The notes under the pieces are model-generated. The model saw only the letters and a program-made list of their open reading frames with translations. It ran no database searches and was not told where the DNA came from. Below are positions 8,627-17,784 of a stretch of 34,926 bases of DNA, piece by piece (position 1 is the first letter of the stretch; the number at the start of each line of letters is the position of its first letter). The position numbers were made by a program, and so were the translations under genes. This DNA comes from an uncultured Bacteroidales bacterium (GTDB lineage Bacteria; Bacteroidota; Bacteroidia; Bacteroidales; UBA4417). The DNA lies in the NCBI GenBank assembly GCA_903878265.1, contig CAIRHD010000028.1, positions 1-34,926 of the forward strand. Reading direction: 5' to 3'.

Positions 8627-9530
8627 GATATATAGGTTTTTTTTTTCTAATCATTCTATATCATTGAAAGCAATAAGCTTTATCATCAATTCAAATCATC
8701 TTATTGCCTTTGCGGCGGTTGCGCTCACCATGGCCACACAGGTGCAATTGGGCGCGAAACCGCAATTCCACGCTTATCTATTCGTTATTTTTTTTGCAAC
8801 CCTGCTGGAATACAATTTTCATCGGTTTATTGCAATTTCAAATCAGGAAACCGCTGCAAATGAAAAATATCAATGGTCGAATCAGCATACCGGAACTCAC
8901 AAAGTATTGATTTTATCCTCGATTGTAGGTTTGGCGTTTTCTTTGGTTTTTGTTCAACGCGATATCGTCATCTTTTTAAGTTTGCTGGCTTTATTTGCGC
9001 TGTTTTATTCAGTCGAAGGTTTTGGTAAGAATAAAAAGAAATACAGTTTGAAACGGATTATCGGTTTGAAAACCGCGGTTATAGCTTTTGTTTGGGCCTC
9101 GATAACGGTGTATTTGCCTGTATTGCAATTAGAAACCATTTTTGATCCCAGAAAAATAATGTTGCTGTTTGCCGAACGCTTTGCTTTTATTTTTGCCATC
9201 GCGATTCCGTTTGATATCCGCGATATGGAAGCCGATTCGCTTGTAGGCATAAAGTCATTCCCAATCGTTTTTGGGGAAAAGCGGGCTGTGCAAATCTCGA
9301 ATTTTGCTTTGTTGTTTTCATTAATAGCTTCCGTTGTCAATTACTTTTTGTCGGATTTGGGATGGGTATTTCTGGCATACCTGATTTTATTTGCATTTTC
9401 CGTGACCGTTCTTAATTGCAAGTCAATCAAAAATCATTCAAATTACTATCATGGCATTTTGGATGGCTGCCTTTTTTTGTATGGGTTGCTGATTTGGTCA
9501 AGTTTCTATTTTGCAAGGATTTTGGTTTAA
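8580..9530 (+). CDS. UbiA-like membrane protein (divergent paralogue); true start uncertain, TTG at 8664 possible
   Basis: Polytopic protein with UbiA-type second motif DIRDMEADSLVGIKSFPIVFG. The ORF-track start overlaps maf by 47 nt; an in-frame TTG at 8664 (LKAISFIINSNH) would avoid the overlap. Confidence 0.65.
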   Translation: MRSWRNLLLRCNPKTEIYRFFFSNHSISLKAISFIINSNHLIAFAAVALTMATQVQLGAKPQFHAYLFVIFFATLLEYNFHRFIAISNQETAANEKYQWSNQHTGTHKVLILSSIVGLAFSLVFVQRDIVIFLSLLALFALFYSVEGFGKNKKKYSLKRIIGLKTAVIAFVWASITVYLPVLQLETIFDPRKIMLLFAERFAFIFAIAIPFDIRDMEADSLVGIKSFPIVFGEKRAVQISNFALLFSLIASVVNYFLSDLGWVFLAYLILFAFSVTVLNCKSIKNHSNYYHGILDGCLFLYGLLIWSSFYFARILV

Positions 9531-9699
9531 CTGCACAGGGAAATCAACTTGCAATATTTTTTTTCTTGCGATATTTTTGCTGTTTACATGGAAATGTCTT
9601 TAATTTGACATTACAGATTTTCCAGGTTGGTTGTTCCGTAAAAAGGCAATTGACTATGAATTGAGAACATATTAACAACGAGACCCTAAATTCACTTTT

Positions 9700-12330
9700 A
9701 TGAAAGCTGCTTCTTACTGTTTTGCCTTTTTACTTTTCATTTCTATTTTATGTGGTACTCCACTTAAAGCCCAAAAAGGACAGTCGCCAGAGTCTTTCTT
9801 TGGATTTATTCCTGGTTCTGATGGTAACCTTTTCGATTACAATCAGTTGATTGCTTATTTCAAGCAATTGGATGATGCTTCGCCAAGGCTTCTTTTAAAG
9901 GAAATAGGCCTGTCGCCGATGGGCAAAAAAATGTACATACTGTTTGTTTCGTCCCCACAAAACCTCGAGAAACTCGATCGCTACAAAGAGATAAACCGCA
10001 AACTTGCCTTAGATTGGAAAATGGAGGATACAGAACGTGATTCACTCGTTAGCGAAGGAAAAGTATTTCTGTTGGCAACTTTGTCGATGCACTCCAACGA
10101 GGTTGGCCCTACACAGGCTTCTCCGCAAATTGTATATTCGCTGGCCAACACTCAAGATCCTGAAATGCTGAAATGCCTGGATAATGTTGTTTTTATGATA
10201 GTTCCAAACCACAACCCCGACGGTATGCAGATGGTGGTCGAAAATTACCGCAAATATAAAGGCACGCCTTACGAAGGTTGTTCGTTGCCAGGAATTTATC
10301 ATAAATATGTTGGACACGACAACAACCGCGATTTTGTAACCCTCACACAGCAGGACAACAAAGTAATTGCTGCCATTTATAATAAAGATTGGTTCCCGCA
10401 GGTAATGGTCGAAAAACATCAGATGGGATCAAGCGGTGTGCGTTATTTTGTTCCTCCCATGAGCGATCCGATTGCTCAAAATGTGGACGAAGGGATTTGG
10501 AACTGGTCGTGGATTTTTGGTTCTGCCATGGCTAAGGATTTGGCGGCAAATGCATGTAGCGGGGTTGCACAGCATTATCTTTTCGACGATTATTGGCCCG
10601 GGTCCACTGCCACTGCCGAATGGAAAAACATGATAGGACTTTTAACCGAAGCTGCCAGCGTAAACGGGGCAACACCTTTGTATATCGAAAAAAACGAAAT
10701 AAAAGTAATTGGCAAAGGTTTGGGCGAAAACAAAAAAGGAATCAACATGCCATTGCCGTGGGAAGGTGGATGGTGGCGGCTTTCCGATATTGTTCGGTAC
10801 GAGATGTATTCCACATTTTCGCTTTTAAAAACGGCATCGGCCAACAGCAAAGAAATACTTCAATTCAGGAATAAACTGTGCCGCAGACAGGTAGCGAAGG
10901 GCAAAACCGAAGCACCAGCTTATTTTGTCCTTCCGGCTCAGCAACACGACAAAGGCGAATTGATAGCTTTGGTGAACCTGCTGGATGAACATGGTGTAAA
11001 TGTGTTCAAACTTGACTCTGATTTGTTGTGGGGCGATAAAATGCTTCACAGCGGCGATATTGTGGTTCCTTTATCGCAACCTTTCAGGGCGTTTATCAAG
11101 GAAGTGATGGAAGCACAAACCTTCCCGGCCAGGCATTATACTCCTGGCGGCGAGTTGATCGATCCTTATGATATTACCAGTTGGGCGCTGCCACTTCACA
11201 AAGGCCTACAATCCTTTGATATTCCATTGGTTGTGGAAGAGTTGGAGGAAAAACTTGAAGCTGTTTCAATTCCATATTCGCTTAATAATAACTTCCCTGA
11301 ACACGAAAACGGATATCTGGTTTTCGATGCCTCGAACAACGAAAGCTATAAAGCATCATTCAAATCCTTGTCGCTTGAATTATCCGTTAAAAGGACCACG
11401 ACAAATGCAATTCAGAAAGGCAAATCAATCTCAGCAGGAAAATTTATAGTTTCTGGGTTTAATTCAAAAACCATTTTAGCATTGACAGATTCACTCACAA
11501 TTCCTCCCGATTGGTACGAAAGCAATCCCGATTCGTCGGCACAAGAAGTCAGGATGCCAAGGATAGCCCTTGTCGAAAGCTGGTTCCATGATATGGATGC
11601 CGGTTGGACGAGGTATATTTTCGATCAGTACAACATTCCTTTTACGGTGCTGAGGCCGGCCGATTTTGCAAAAAAATCATTTGAATTGAATTTTGATGTG
11701 GTTATCTTTCCCGATGAAGATAAAAATGTGTTGATGGAAGGCAAAACCAAAGCTGGCGATGACTATTTCATGGCAAATTATCCGCCAGAATTTACCAAAG
11801 GAATGGGAAAGGATGGTTTCCAGAAAGTACTGAAATTTATCAAATCAGGTGGAACTGTGTTGTCGTGGGGCAATTCAACTGCTCTTTTTGAGGGACTTAT
11901 GACAATAAAACTTAGCGAAACCGAAAATGAAGAGTTCAAATTCCCTTTCAGCAATATTGCCGATAAACTTAAGAAATCAGGTTTGAATTGCCCTGGTTCG
12001 TTGCTGAAAGTGAATCTTTTGCCCAAACACCAGTTGACCTTGGGCATGAAAAATGAAACTGGGATTTTAACAACAGCCGATCAGGTTTTTCAAACTTCTC
12101 AGCCATCGTTCGAAATGGATCGCAGGGTAATTGCAAGCTATCCCGAAACCCATTGTTTGCTCAGTGGCTATTGCGATAAAGAAGAACTTTTGGGTAATTA
12201 CGCCGCTATGGTTTGGCTGAAAAAAGGAAAAGGAAACCTCGTTATTTATGGTTTTAGCCCACAATTCAGGGCCTCTACTCCTGGTGTTTATAAATTGCTT
12301 TTTAATGGCCTGTTGTTACAACGGCACTAA
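9700..12330 (+). CDS. Secreted M14-family zinc carboxypeptidase-like protein
   Basis: Signal peptide MKAASYCFAFLLFISILCGTPLKAQ; HxxE zinc motif in LATLSMHSNEVGPTQ; downstream MVEKHQMG histidine; PNHNPDGMQ and GHDNNRDF. Confidence 0.85.
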   Translation: MKAASYCFAFLLFISILCGTPLKAQKGQSPESFFGFIPGSDGNLFDYNQLIAYFKQLDDASPRLLLKEIGLSPMGKKMYILFVSSPQNLEKLDRYKEINRKLALDWKMEDTERDSLVSEGKVFLLATLSMHSNEVGPTQASPQIVYSLANTQDPEMLKCLDNVVFMIVPNHNPDGMQMVVENYRKYKGTPYEGCSLPGIYHKYVGHDNNRDFVTLTQQDNKVIAAIYNKDWFPQVMVEKHQMGSSGVRYFVPPMSDPIAQNVDEGIWNWSWIFGSAMAKDLAANACSGVAQHYLFDDYWPGSTATAEWKNMIGLLTEAASVNGATPLYIEKNEIKVIGKGLGENKKGINMPLPWEGGWWRLSDIVRYEMYSTFSLLKTASANSKEILQFRNKLCRRQVAKGKTEAPAYFVLPAQQHDKGELIALVNLLDEHGVNVFKLDSDLLWGDKMLHSGDIVVPLSQPFRAFIKEVMEAQTFPARHYTPGGELIDPYDITSWALPLHKGLQSFDIPLVVEELEEKLEAVSIPYSLNNNFPEHENGYLVFDASNNESYKASFKSLSLELSVKRTTTNAIQKGKSISAGKFIVSGFNSKTILALTDSLTIPPDWYESNPDSSAQEVRMPRIALVESWFHDMDAGWTRYIFDQYNIPFTVLRPADFAKKSFELNFDVVIFPDEDKNVLMEGKTKAGDDYFMANYPPEFTKGMGKDGFQKVLKFIKSGGTVLSWGNSTALFEGLMTIKLSETENEEFKFPFSNIADKLKKSGLNCPGSLLKVNLLPKHQLTLGMKNETGILTTADQVFQTSQPSFEMDRRVIASYPETHCLLSGYCDKEELLGNYAAMVWLKKGKGNLVIYGFSPQFRASTPGVYKLLFNGLLLQRH

Positions 12331-12490
12331 AACGGAAATTCTGCCAGCCCCGTCGCTCGTGAATGAAAGATTTGAGCCAAGATTCCATGTTCAAAACGTA
12401 AAATTTGCTTAAAACCACGTTCTCAATGAACAATCAAGGCTCGGAATCCTTGTTTAGTAAATACGGAAACCTAACCTTAAACTAATTTTT

Positions 12491-13531
12491 ATGAGAAATT
12501 CGATTTTCTTCTTACTTGCATTTTTATCCATTGCCGTTTCGGCCCAGGAGAAACACTTGAAAAACATCCAACAGCTTACGTATGGAGGCGATAATGCCGA
12601 AGCATATTTCAGTTTCGATGGGAAAAACCTTTCATTTCAATGCAATAATGCAGCCTGGGGTTTAAAATGCGACCAGATTTTCAATCTTGATATTGCCAAA
12701 GCTGCTGCTGATACTACTTATCGCCCAACTCTTATCAGCACAGGTTTGGGACGAACTACCTGTTCCTATTTCATGCCTGGAAACAAGCAGATTTTGTATG
12801 CTTCCACCCATAAAGGCGCAAAGGAATGTCCGCCAAATCCCGAACCTCGTGCCGACCATAAATATTTGTGGGCAATATATCCTGATTTCGATATTTTTAT
12901 TGCCGACCTCAATGGAAACATTGTCAAGCAACTTACTAACTTGCCAGGCTACGATGCCGAAGCAACCGTTTCGCCCGATGGGAAAAAAATCGTTTTCACT
13001 TCAACCCGCAATGGCGATCTCGATTTATATACTTGTAACATTGACGGAACTAATGTGAAACAAGTTACTGACCAACTTGGTTACGATGGTGGCGCATTTT
13101 TTTCGCCCGATAGCAAGAAGTTGGTATTCAGGGCTTCTAGACCAAAAACTGCTGATGAAATCAAGGAATATAAGAATTTATTGGCACAAGGACTTGTGAT
13201 GCCTACCAATATGGAAATTTGTGTTTGCAATGTTGACGGCAGCGATTTTAAACAAATAACTCAATTAGGTAAAGCCAATTGGGCACCATTTTTCTCTCCT
13301 TCGGGCAAGAAAATAATTTTTTCTAGCAACCACCAATCTGCCAAAGGATATGATTTTCACCTTTTTATGGTCAACCTCGATGGTACGGGGATAGAGCAGA
13401 TTACTTCCGAAAGTTATTTTAATGCTTTCCCAATGTTCTCGCCTGATGGCAAAAAGTTGGTTTGGTCATCAAACAGGAACAACCACGGAACTAAGGACAC
13501 AAACTTGTTTATTGCCGATTGGGTGGAGTAG
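12491..13531 (+). CDS. Secreted TolB-like / PD40 beta-propeller protein
   Basis: Signal peptide ending SVSAQ; repeated FSPDGKKLVF / VSPDGKKIVFTSTRNGDLDLY motifs. Confidence 0.85.
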   Translation: MRNSIFFLLAFLSIAVSAQEKHLKNIQQLTYGGDNAEAYFSFDGKNLSFQCNNAAWGLKCDQIFNLDIAKAAADTTYRPTLISTGLGRTTCSYFMPGNKQILYASTHKGAKECPPNPEPRADHKYLWAIYPDFDIFIADLNGNIVKQLTNLPGYDAEATVSPDGKKIVFTSTRNGDLDLYTCNIDGTNVKQVTDQLGYDGGAFFSPDSKKLVFRASRPKTADEIKEYKNLLAQGLVMPTNMEICVCNVDGSDFKQITQLGKANWAPFFSPSGKKIIFSSNHQSAKGYDFHLFMVNLDGTGIEQITSESYFNAFPMFSPDGKKLVWSSNRNNHGTKDTNLFIADWVE

Positions 13532-13537
13532 TTTTGC

Positions 13538-13603
13538 TTGGGGTTGATGGGAAATAGATAATGGGAAATAGATAATGGAAAATGGTTGATTGGAAAAAGT
13601 TGA
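13538..13603 (+). repeat. C-free degenerate phrase repeat (GGGAAATAGATAAT unit)
   Basis: GATGGGAAATAGATAATGGGAAATAGATAATGGAAAATGG; no C from 13538 to 13603, starting 7 nt after the stop of the TolB-like gene. Confidence 0.75.
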
Positions 13604-13743
13604 CTTTTAATGGCTAATTGAGGATAGAAAATTGAAAAACAAAAAATAGACATATTTGAAAGTCAAATAAAATTCGATTTTATTCTTGTGGTTGTGTTTC
13701 ATACATTTGCATATCAAAAAGCAGTAATCCTGAGAGTAAAACC

Positions 13744-14859
13744 ATGCAAAATAAAATTACCATGCGGCAGGTGCTAAAGTATGTCGGCTATATTATGATT
13801 TTAGGTGTAGTTGGGTTCATGATATGGCGTTTCTCATTCCTACTGGTTTGGGTACTTTTTGCAGCCATTATTTCATTTATCGGGCATCCATTGGTACGGT
13901 TTTTCGATAGCCTGCACATCAAAAAATGGAGCATGCCACATTTTCTCAGTGCTTTATTCGCCTTGCTTTCAATTGTGCTTGTATTTGTTGGCTTGTTAGC
14001 CATTTTTGTTCCTCTTATTGTGCAACAAGCAACTACAATTTCCAAGATTGATGTTGGGCTTTTAGCGCATAACCTACAAGGGCCTTTAGATTGGCTTGGC
14101 GACCAACTTCATGCTTATGGCGTAATACCTGCCGAGCAAACCATTCATGAGTTCATTGTGCTCAAAGCGAAATCTGTGGTGAACATCGGTAGTGTTGCGA
14201 ATGTATTGAACGGCTTCTTCAACACAACCGGATCCTTTTTTGTGGGGATGTTTTCGGTATTTTTCATCGCTTTCTTTTTTATGAAAGACGAAAATATGTT
14301 TGAAGATACCATTTTACTTTTTGTTCCCGAAAAAAGCCACCAAGCCAGCCGAAAAGTAATTTCTGATTCTAAAAACTTGTTGATGCGCTATTTCATTGGA
14401 GTCATGCTCGAAGTATTGGGTGTAATGTCGATAATTGCCGTTGGGCTTTGGATTTTTGGAGTAGAAAATGCCCTGCTTATAGGTTTCTTTGGCGGCATGA
14501 TGAATATAATCCCATATTTGGGACCTGTAATCGGTGCCGCGATTGCCCTTACTCTAGGCGTGACTGCAACACTTGCCGCTGGAGCCTACGATGAATTATT
14601 ATCGGTTTTGGCCAAACTTGGAGGAGTACTTGTGGTTGCTAATTTTATCGACAATAACATTCTTGTGCCAATGATTTACTCAAAAAGCGTGAAGGCACAC
14701 CCACTCGAAATATTTTTCGTAATTATAATGGGCGGAAGCCTTGCGGGATTGTTGGGAATGCTGCTCGCTATACCTGTTTATACGGTGCTAAGGGTAATTG
14801 CGAAGGAATTTTTTCAGCAATTCAGGGTGGTACAAAAACTTACTGCTAATATAGGTTGA
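13744..14859 (+). CDS. AI-2E family transporter (PerM/YdiK-like permease)
   Basis: 371-aa polytopic protein; LLIGFFGGMMNIIPYLGPVIGA and FIDNNILVPMIYSKSVKAHPLEIFFVIIMGGSLAGLLGMLLAIPVYTVLRVI are characteristic. Confidence 0.9.
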   Translation: MQNKITMRQVLKYVGYIMILGVVGFMIWRFSFLLVWVLFAAIISFIGHPLVRFFDSLHIKKWSMPHFLSALFALLSIVLVFVGLLAIFVPLIVQQATTISKIDVGLLAHNLQGPLDWLGDQLHAYGVIPAEQTIHEFIVLKAKSVVNIGSVANVLNGFFNTTGSFFVGMFSVFFIAFFFMKDENMFEDTILLFVPEKSHQASRKVISDSKNLLMRYFIGVMLEVLGVMSIIAVGLWIFGVENALLIGFFGGMMNIIPYLGPVIGAAIALTLGVTATLAAGAYDELLSVLAKLGGVLVVANFIDNNILVPMIYSKSVKAHPLEIFFVIIMGGSLAGLLGMLLAIPVYTVLRVIAKEFFQQFRVVQKLTANIG

Positions 14860-15872
14860 AATTGAATAAAAGAAAATTTTTCCATCACAATTTTGAACTC
14901 TTAAAGTCTCTCAGCTTAAGCCGGTTAACTAATCTATTATTAGTAGAAGCAAGTTTTCTTCTTAGCTGCATATTCCATAAAGTTATTCTTTTCGGGAAAC
15001 CTTGGGCAGCATCCATTGAGCCTACAACTTCCTGTAACCTGCGTTGTCCTGAATGTCCGACTGGGACGCAATCCCTTTTGCGCCCAAAAGGGAATTTGGA
15101 ATTGATTAATTTCAATCAAATTGTTGAAAAACTTTCTCCTAACCTGATTTATCTCACGCTTTATTTTCAGGGCGAACCCTTGCTGAACCCCCATTTTACC
15201 GATATGATAAGGTTAGCCCGGAAGCGCCGGATTTTTGTTGCTACTTCCACCAACGGCCATTACCTAAACGACGAAAATGTAAGCCAGATTATTGGCAGCG
15301 GCCTTAACCATTTGATTATTTCCATGGATGGGCTTGATCAAGAAACCTACGAGAAATACCGTGTGAAAGGCAATTTGCAAAATGTAGTCGAAGGGATGCA
15401 AAGGCTAGTAACAGCCCGGAAGTCTGCAAAATCGAACCTTCCATTTATCGAACTCCAGTTTATTGTTATGCGCCACAACCAGCATCAGATAGCTGAAATG
15501 CGTGAGTTTGCCTTAAAGGCAGGAGTTGATAAAGTGGCTTTTAAAACAGCACAAGTTTACAATTTCAATCCTGAGAATTCTATTATTCCAACGCTAGACG
15601 AAAAATCACGGTATCGGCAATTGCCCGATGGTTCTTATATTATTGCCAAAAAAATCAAAAACCGATGCCACAGGATTTGGAGTTCGCTTGTGATTACCTG
15701 GGATGGCAAAGTTGTACCCTGTTGCTACGATAAAGATGCCGATCACCAAGTTGGAAACCTGTTAATTGAACCTTTGGAAAAACTTTGGAGAAACCAGATC
15801 AGTACTGCATTCCGGCAAAAAGTCCTTGCTCAACGTTCCGAAATTGAAATTTGCCGGAATTGTGGGGAGTAA
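14856..15872 (+). CDS. Radical SAM protein with C-terminal SPASM-like domain
   Basis: PTTSCNLRCPECPTG (CxxxCxxC) and C-terminal CHRIW...VVPCCYDKDADHQVGNL...CRNCGE. The start is a TTG overlapping the upstream TGA (TTGA); no ATG lies upstream of the CxxxCxxC motif in this frame. Confidence 0.85.
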   Translation: MKLNKRKFFHHNFELLKSLSLSRLTNLLLVEASFLLSCIFHKVILFGKPWAASIEPTTSCNLRCPECPTGTQSLLRPKGNLELINFNQIVEKLSPNLIYLTLYFQGEPLLNPHFTDMIRLARKRRIFVATSTNGHYLNDENVSQIIGSGLNHLIISMDGLDQETYEKYRVKGNLQNVVEGMQRLVTARKSAKSNLPFIELQFIVMRHNQHQIAEMREFALKAGVDKVAFKTAQVYNFNPENSIIPTLDEKSRYRQLPDGSYIIAKKIKNRCHRIWSSLVITWDGKVVPCCYDKDADHQVGNLLIEPLEKLWRNQISTAFRQKVLAQRSEIEICRNCGE

Positions 15873-16086
15873 AGACTGATGTAAGATGCAAAAAATATCT
15901 CTGGCTAGTTTCGTTTCTGAAATTCAATATACTTGTAGCTAATAAAACGATTTGTTCTGTGAAATCCGTCAGAAAAGGAAAAGCAAACCTTAGTGTTTCA
16001 TTATTTGCCACTACAAAATAGGCGAAGAGGCGCAAACCTATACAACGCTACAAGCTACTATTTTGATTGAATCCAAAACAAATTTG

Positions 16087-16126
16087 CTTTGCGGTTGAAG
16101 CAGTTTTTACGCTGAGAACCGCAAAG
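16087..16126. other. Hairpin-forming inverted repeat CTTTGCGGTT ... AACCGCAAAG
   Basis: Perfect 10-bp inverted repeat with a 20-nt loop in the 558-nt non-coding gap between the radical SAM gene and rplT, followed by ATTTTTCGC. Confidence 0.55.
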
Positions 16127-16382
16127 ATTTTTCGCTATAGTCAGTAGGTTAGCATTTATTCAAAATGTTTATAAGCTTATCAATAATCTTTGTATTTGAT
16201 TTACATAATTAATTGGACGCATTTTCCAAACGGAAGCACTAGTTTTTTCAATTACATAACCTGTCAACAATAATACAATCGTGATTCATTTCGCTAAAAG
16301 CAACGAAAACGAATTGGCATAAAAAAATCTCGGAAACAAGTATTTGGAGCATCAGAAAGCTGGAATACAATCAGTTGAAAGC

Positions 16383-16413
16383 AAAAAAAAACCACCTCAT
16401 CGGTGGCTTTTTT
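16383..16413 (-). terminator. Rho-independent terminator of the thrS-infC-rpmI-rplT operon
   Basis: On minus strand: GCCACCGATGAGGTGGTTTTTTTTT; stem CCACC/GGTGG and T-run, just after rplT stop. Confidence 0.85.
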
Positions 16414-16429
16414 CATATTGCGAAAAGGA

Positions 16430-16774
16430 CTACTTCACAAAATCGACAATAGCTTTAAAGGCTTCTACATTGTTCAGTGCAAGGTCGGCAAGTACTTTGC
16501 GATCGAGTTCGATATTCTTGGCGTGTAATTTGCCCATAAAAACCGAATACGACATCCCATACTCACGCGTACCAGCATTGATGCGGGTAATCCATAGGGC
16601 GCGAAAATTGCGTTTTTTGGTTTTTCTGTCACGGTAAGCATATTGTCCGCCTTTTTCATAGGCATTTTTAGCTACCGTCCACACATTTTTGCGCCTGCCG
16701 AATTGGCCTTTAACCGCTTTCAGGATTTTTTTCCTGCGGGCTCTTGACGCGACTGCATTGACTGATCTTGGCAT
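16430..16774 (-). CDS. rplT: 50S ribosomal protein L20
   Basis: [77 protein letters not shown]. Confidence 0.97.
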   Translation of the reverse strand: MPRSVNAVASRARRKKILKAVKGQFGRRKNVWTVAKNAYEKGGQYAYRDRKTKKRNFRALWITRINAGTREYGMSYSVFMGKLHAKNIELDRKVLADLALNNVEAFKAIVDFVK

Positions 16775-16855
16775 TTTTTTTGTTTTTTTTACTTCAGCGA
16801 CCGGCTGTTTAGCAGATTCTTAGGGAGCTGAAAGTAAGGTTAAAAATTAATTGAT

Positions 16856-17050
16856 TTAGCAAGCGAGCATTAACTTAACCGCTTTCACATCTGCCGTATC
16901 TACAAGTGTGGTGTAACCGAGGTTACGTTTACGCTTGTTTGATTTTTTTGTCAGGATGTGACTGTGGTAAGCATGCTTCCTTTTCAGCTTGCCCGTGCCA
17001 GTGGTCGTGAACCTCTTTTTGGCAGCGGATTTACTCTTCATTTTAGGCAT
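16856..17050 (-). CDS. rpmI: 50S ribosomal protein L35
   Basis: [46 protein letters not shown]. Confidence 0.96.
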   Translation of the reverse strand: MPKMKSKSAAKKRFTTTGTGKLKRKHAYHSHILTKKSNKRKRNLGYTTLVDTADVKAVKLMLAC

Positions 17051-17133
17051 GTTACTTGATTTTATTAATGGTGATTATTGATATTTAGGCTGTTAGGCTT
17101 TTAGATATTGGGTGGGCTAATGGGATGTTTGCA

Positions 17134-17715
17134 TTAAACAGATGCTTTCTTTGGTGCGATAATCATTATCATACGTTTTCCTTCAAGCAATGGAAGTTTT
17201 TCAACCTTTCCGAATTCCATCAGTTCTTGTGCAAATTTTAAAAGGATAATTTCCCCTTGATCTTTGTACACAATCGAACGGCCACGAAAAAACACCTCTA
17301 CTTTAACCTTAGCGCCTTCCTGAAGGAAACTGCGTGCATGTTTTAGTTTGAAATTAAAATCATGCTCGTCTGTTTGAGGACCCATTCGGATTTCCTTCAC
17401 AACAACTTTAGCTGTTTTTGCTTTGATTTCCTTTTGCTTTTTCTTCAGTTCATAAAGAAACTTTTTATAATCCACAATTCGGCAAACTGGTGGATTGGCA
17501 GTTGGGGAAATCTCAACAAGATCAAGTTCAAGATTTTCGGCCATTTGAAGAGCTTCTTTAAAATTATAGATGCCTGGTTCAATGTTTTCGCCTACCACCC
17601 GAACAACGGGCGATTTGATCTTATCATTAATCTTATGCAGTTCTTCTTTCTCGCGACGTGGAAATCTGCGATCCTGACGGTTACCGCTGCTGCTGCTGTA
17701 GTTAGTTGTTGCTAT
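17134..17715 (-). CDS. infC: Translation initiation factor IF-3, probable ATA start codon
   Basis: IF-3 signature through [32 protein letters not shown]...[17 protein letters not shown]. The ORF track starts at TTG 17766, but AAAGGAG (17730-17724) lies 8 nt before an in-frame ATA at 17715. Confidence 0.9.
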   Translation of the reverse strand: MATTNYSSSSGNRQDRRFPRREKEELHKINDKIKSPVVRVVGENIEPGIYNFKEALQMAENLELDLVEISPTANPPVCRIVDYKKFLYELKKKQKEIKAKTAKVVVKEIRMGPQTDEHDFNFKLKHARSFLQEGAKVKVEVFFRGRSIVYKDQGEIILLKFAQELMEFGKVEKLPLLEGKRMIMIIAPKKASV

Positions 17716-17723
17716 GGTTATAA

Positions 17724-17730
17724 CTCCTTT
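17724..17730 (-). promoter_or_regulatory. Shine-Dalgarno AAAGGAG for infC
   Basis: Minus strand ACAGAAAGGAGTTATAACCATAGCAACAACTAAC. Confidence 0.75.
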
Positions 17731-17784
17731 CTGTAGGTGAATAATTCTGATTTGTTTATTTTGCAATAATACTTCAACACTGTA

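Noticed and set aside
9416-9664. 82-aa ORF at the end of the UbiA-like gene
   Set aside because: Overlaps a better ORF in another frame and the downstream intergenic region; no supporting motif.
12331-12490. Small hairpin CAAGG...CCTTG and GAGCCAAGATTCC/GGCTCGGAATCC similarity between the peptidase and TolB-like genes
   Set aside because: Stem too short and no T-run; not convincing as a terminator or element.
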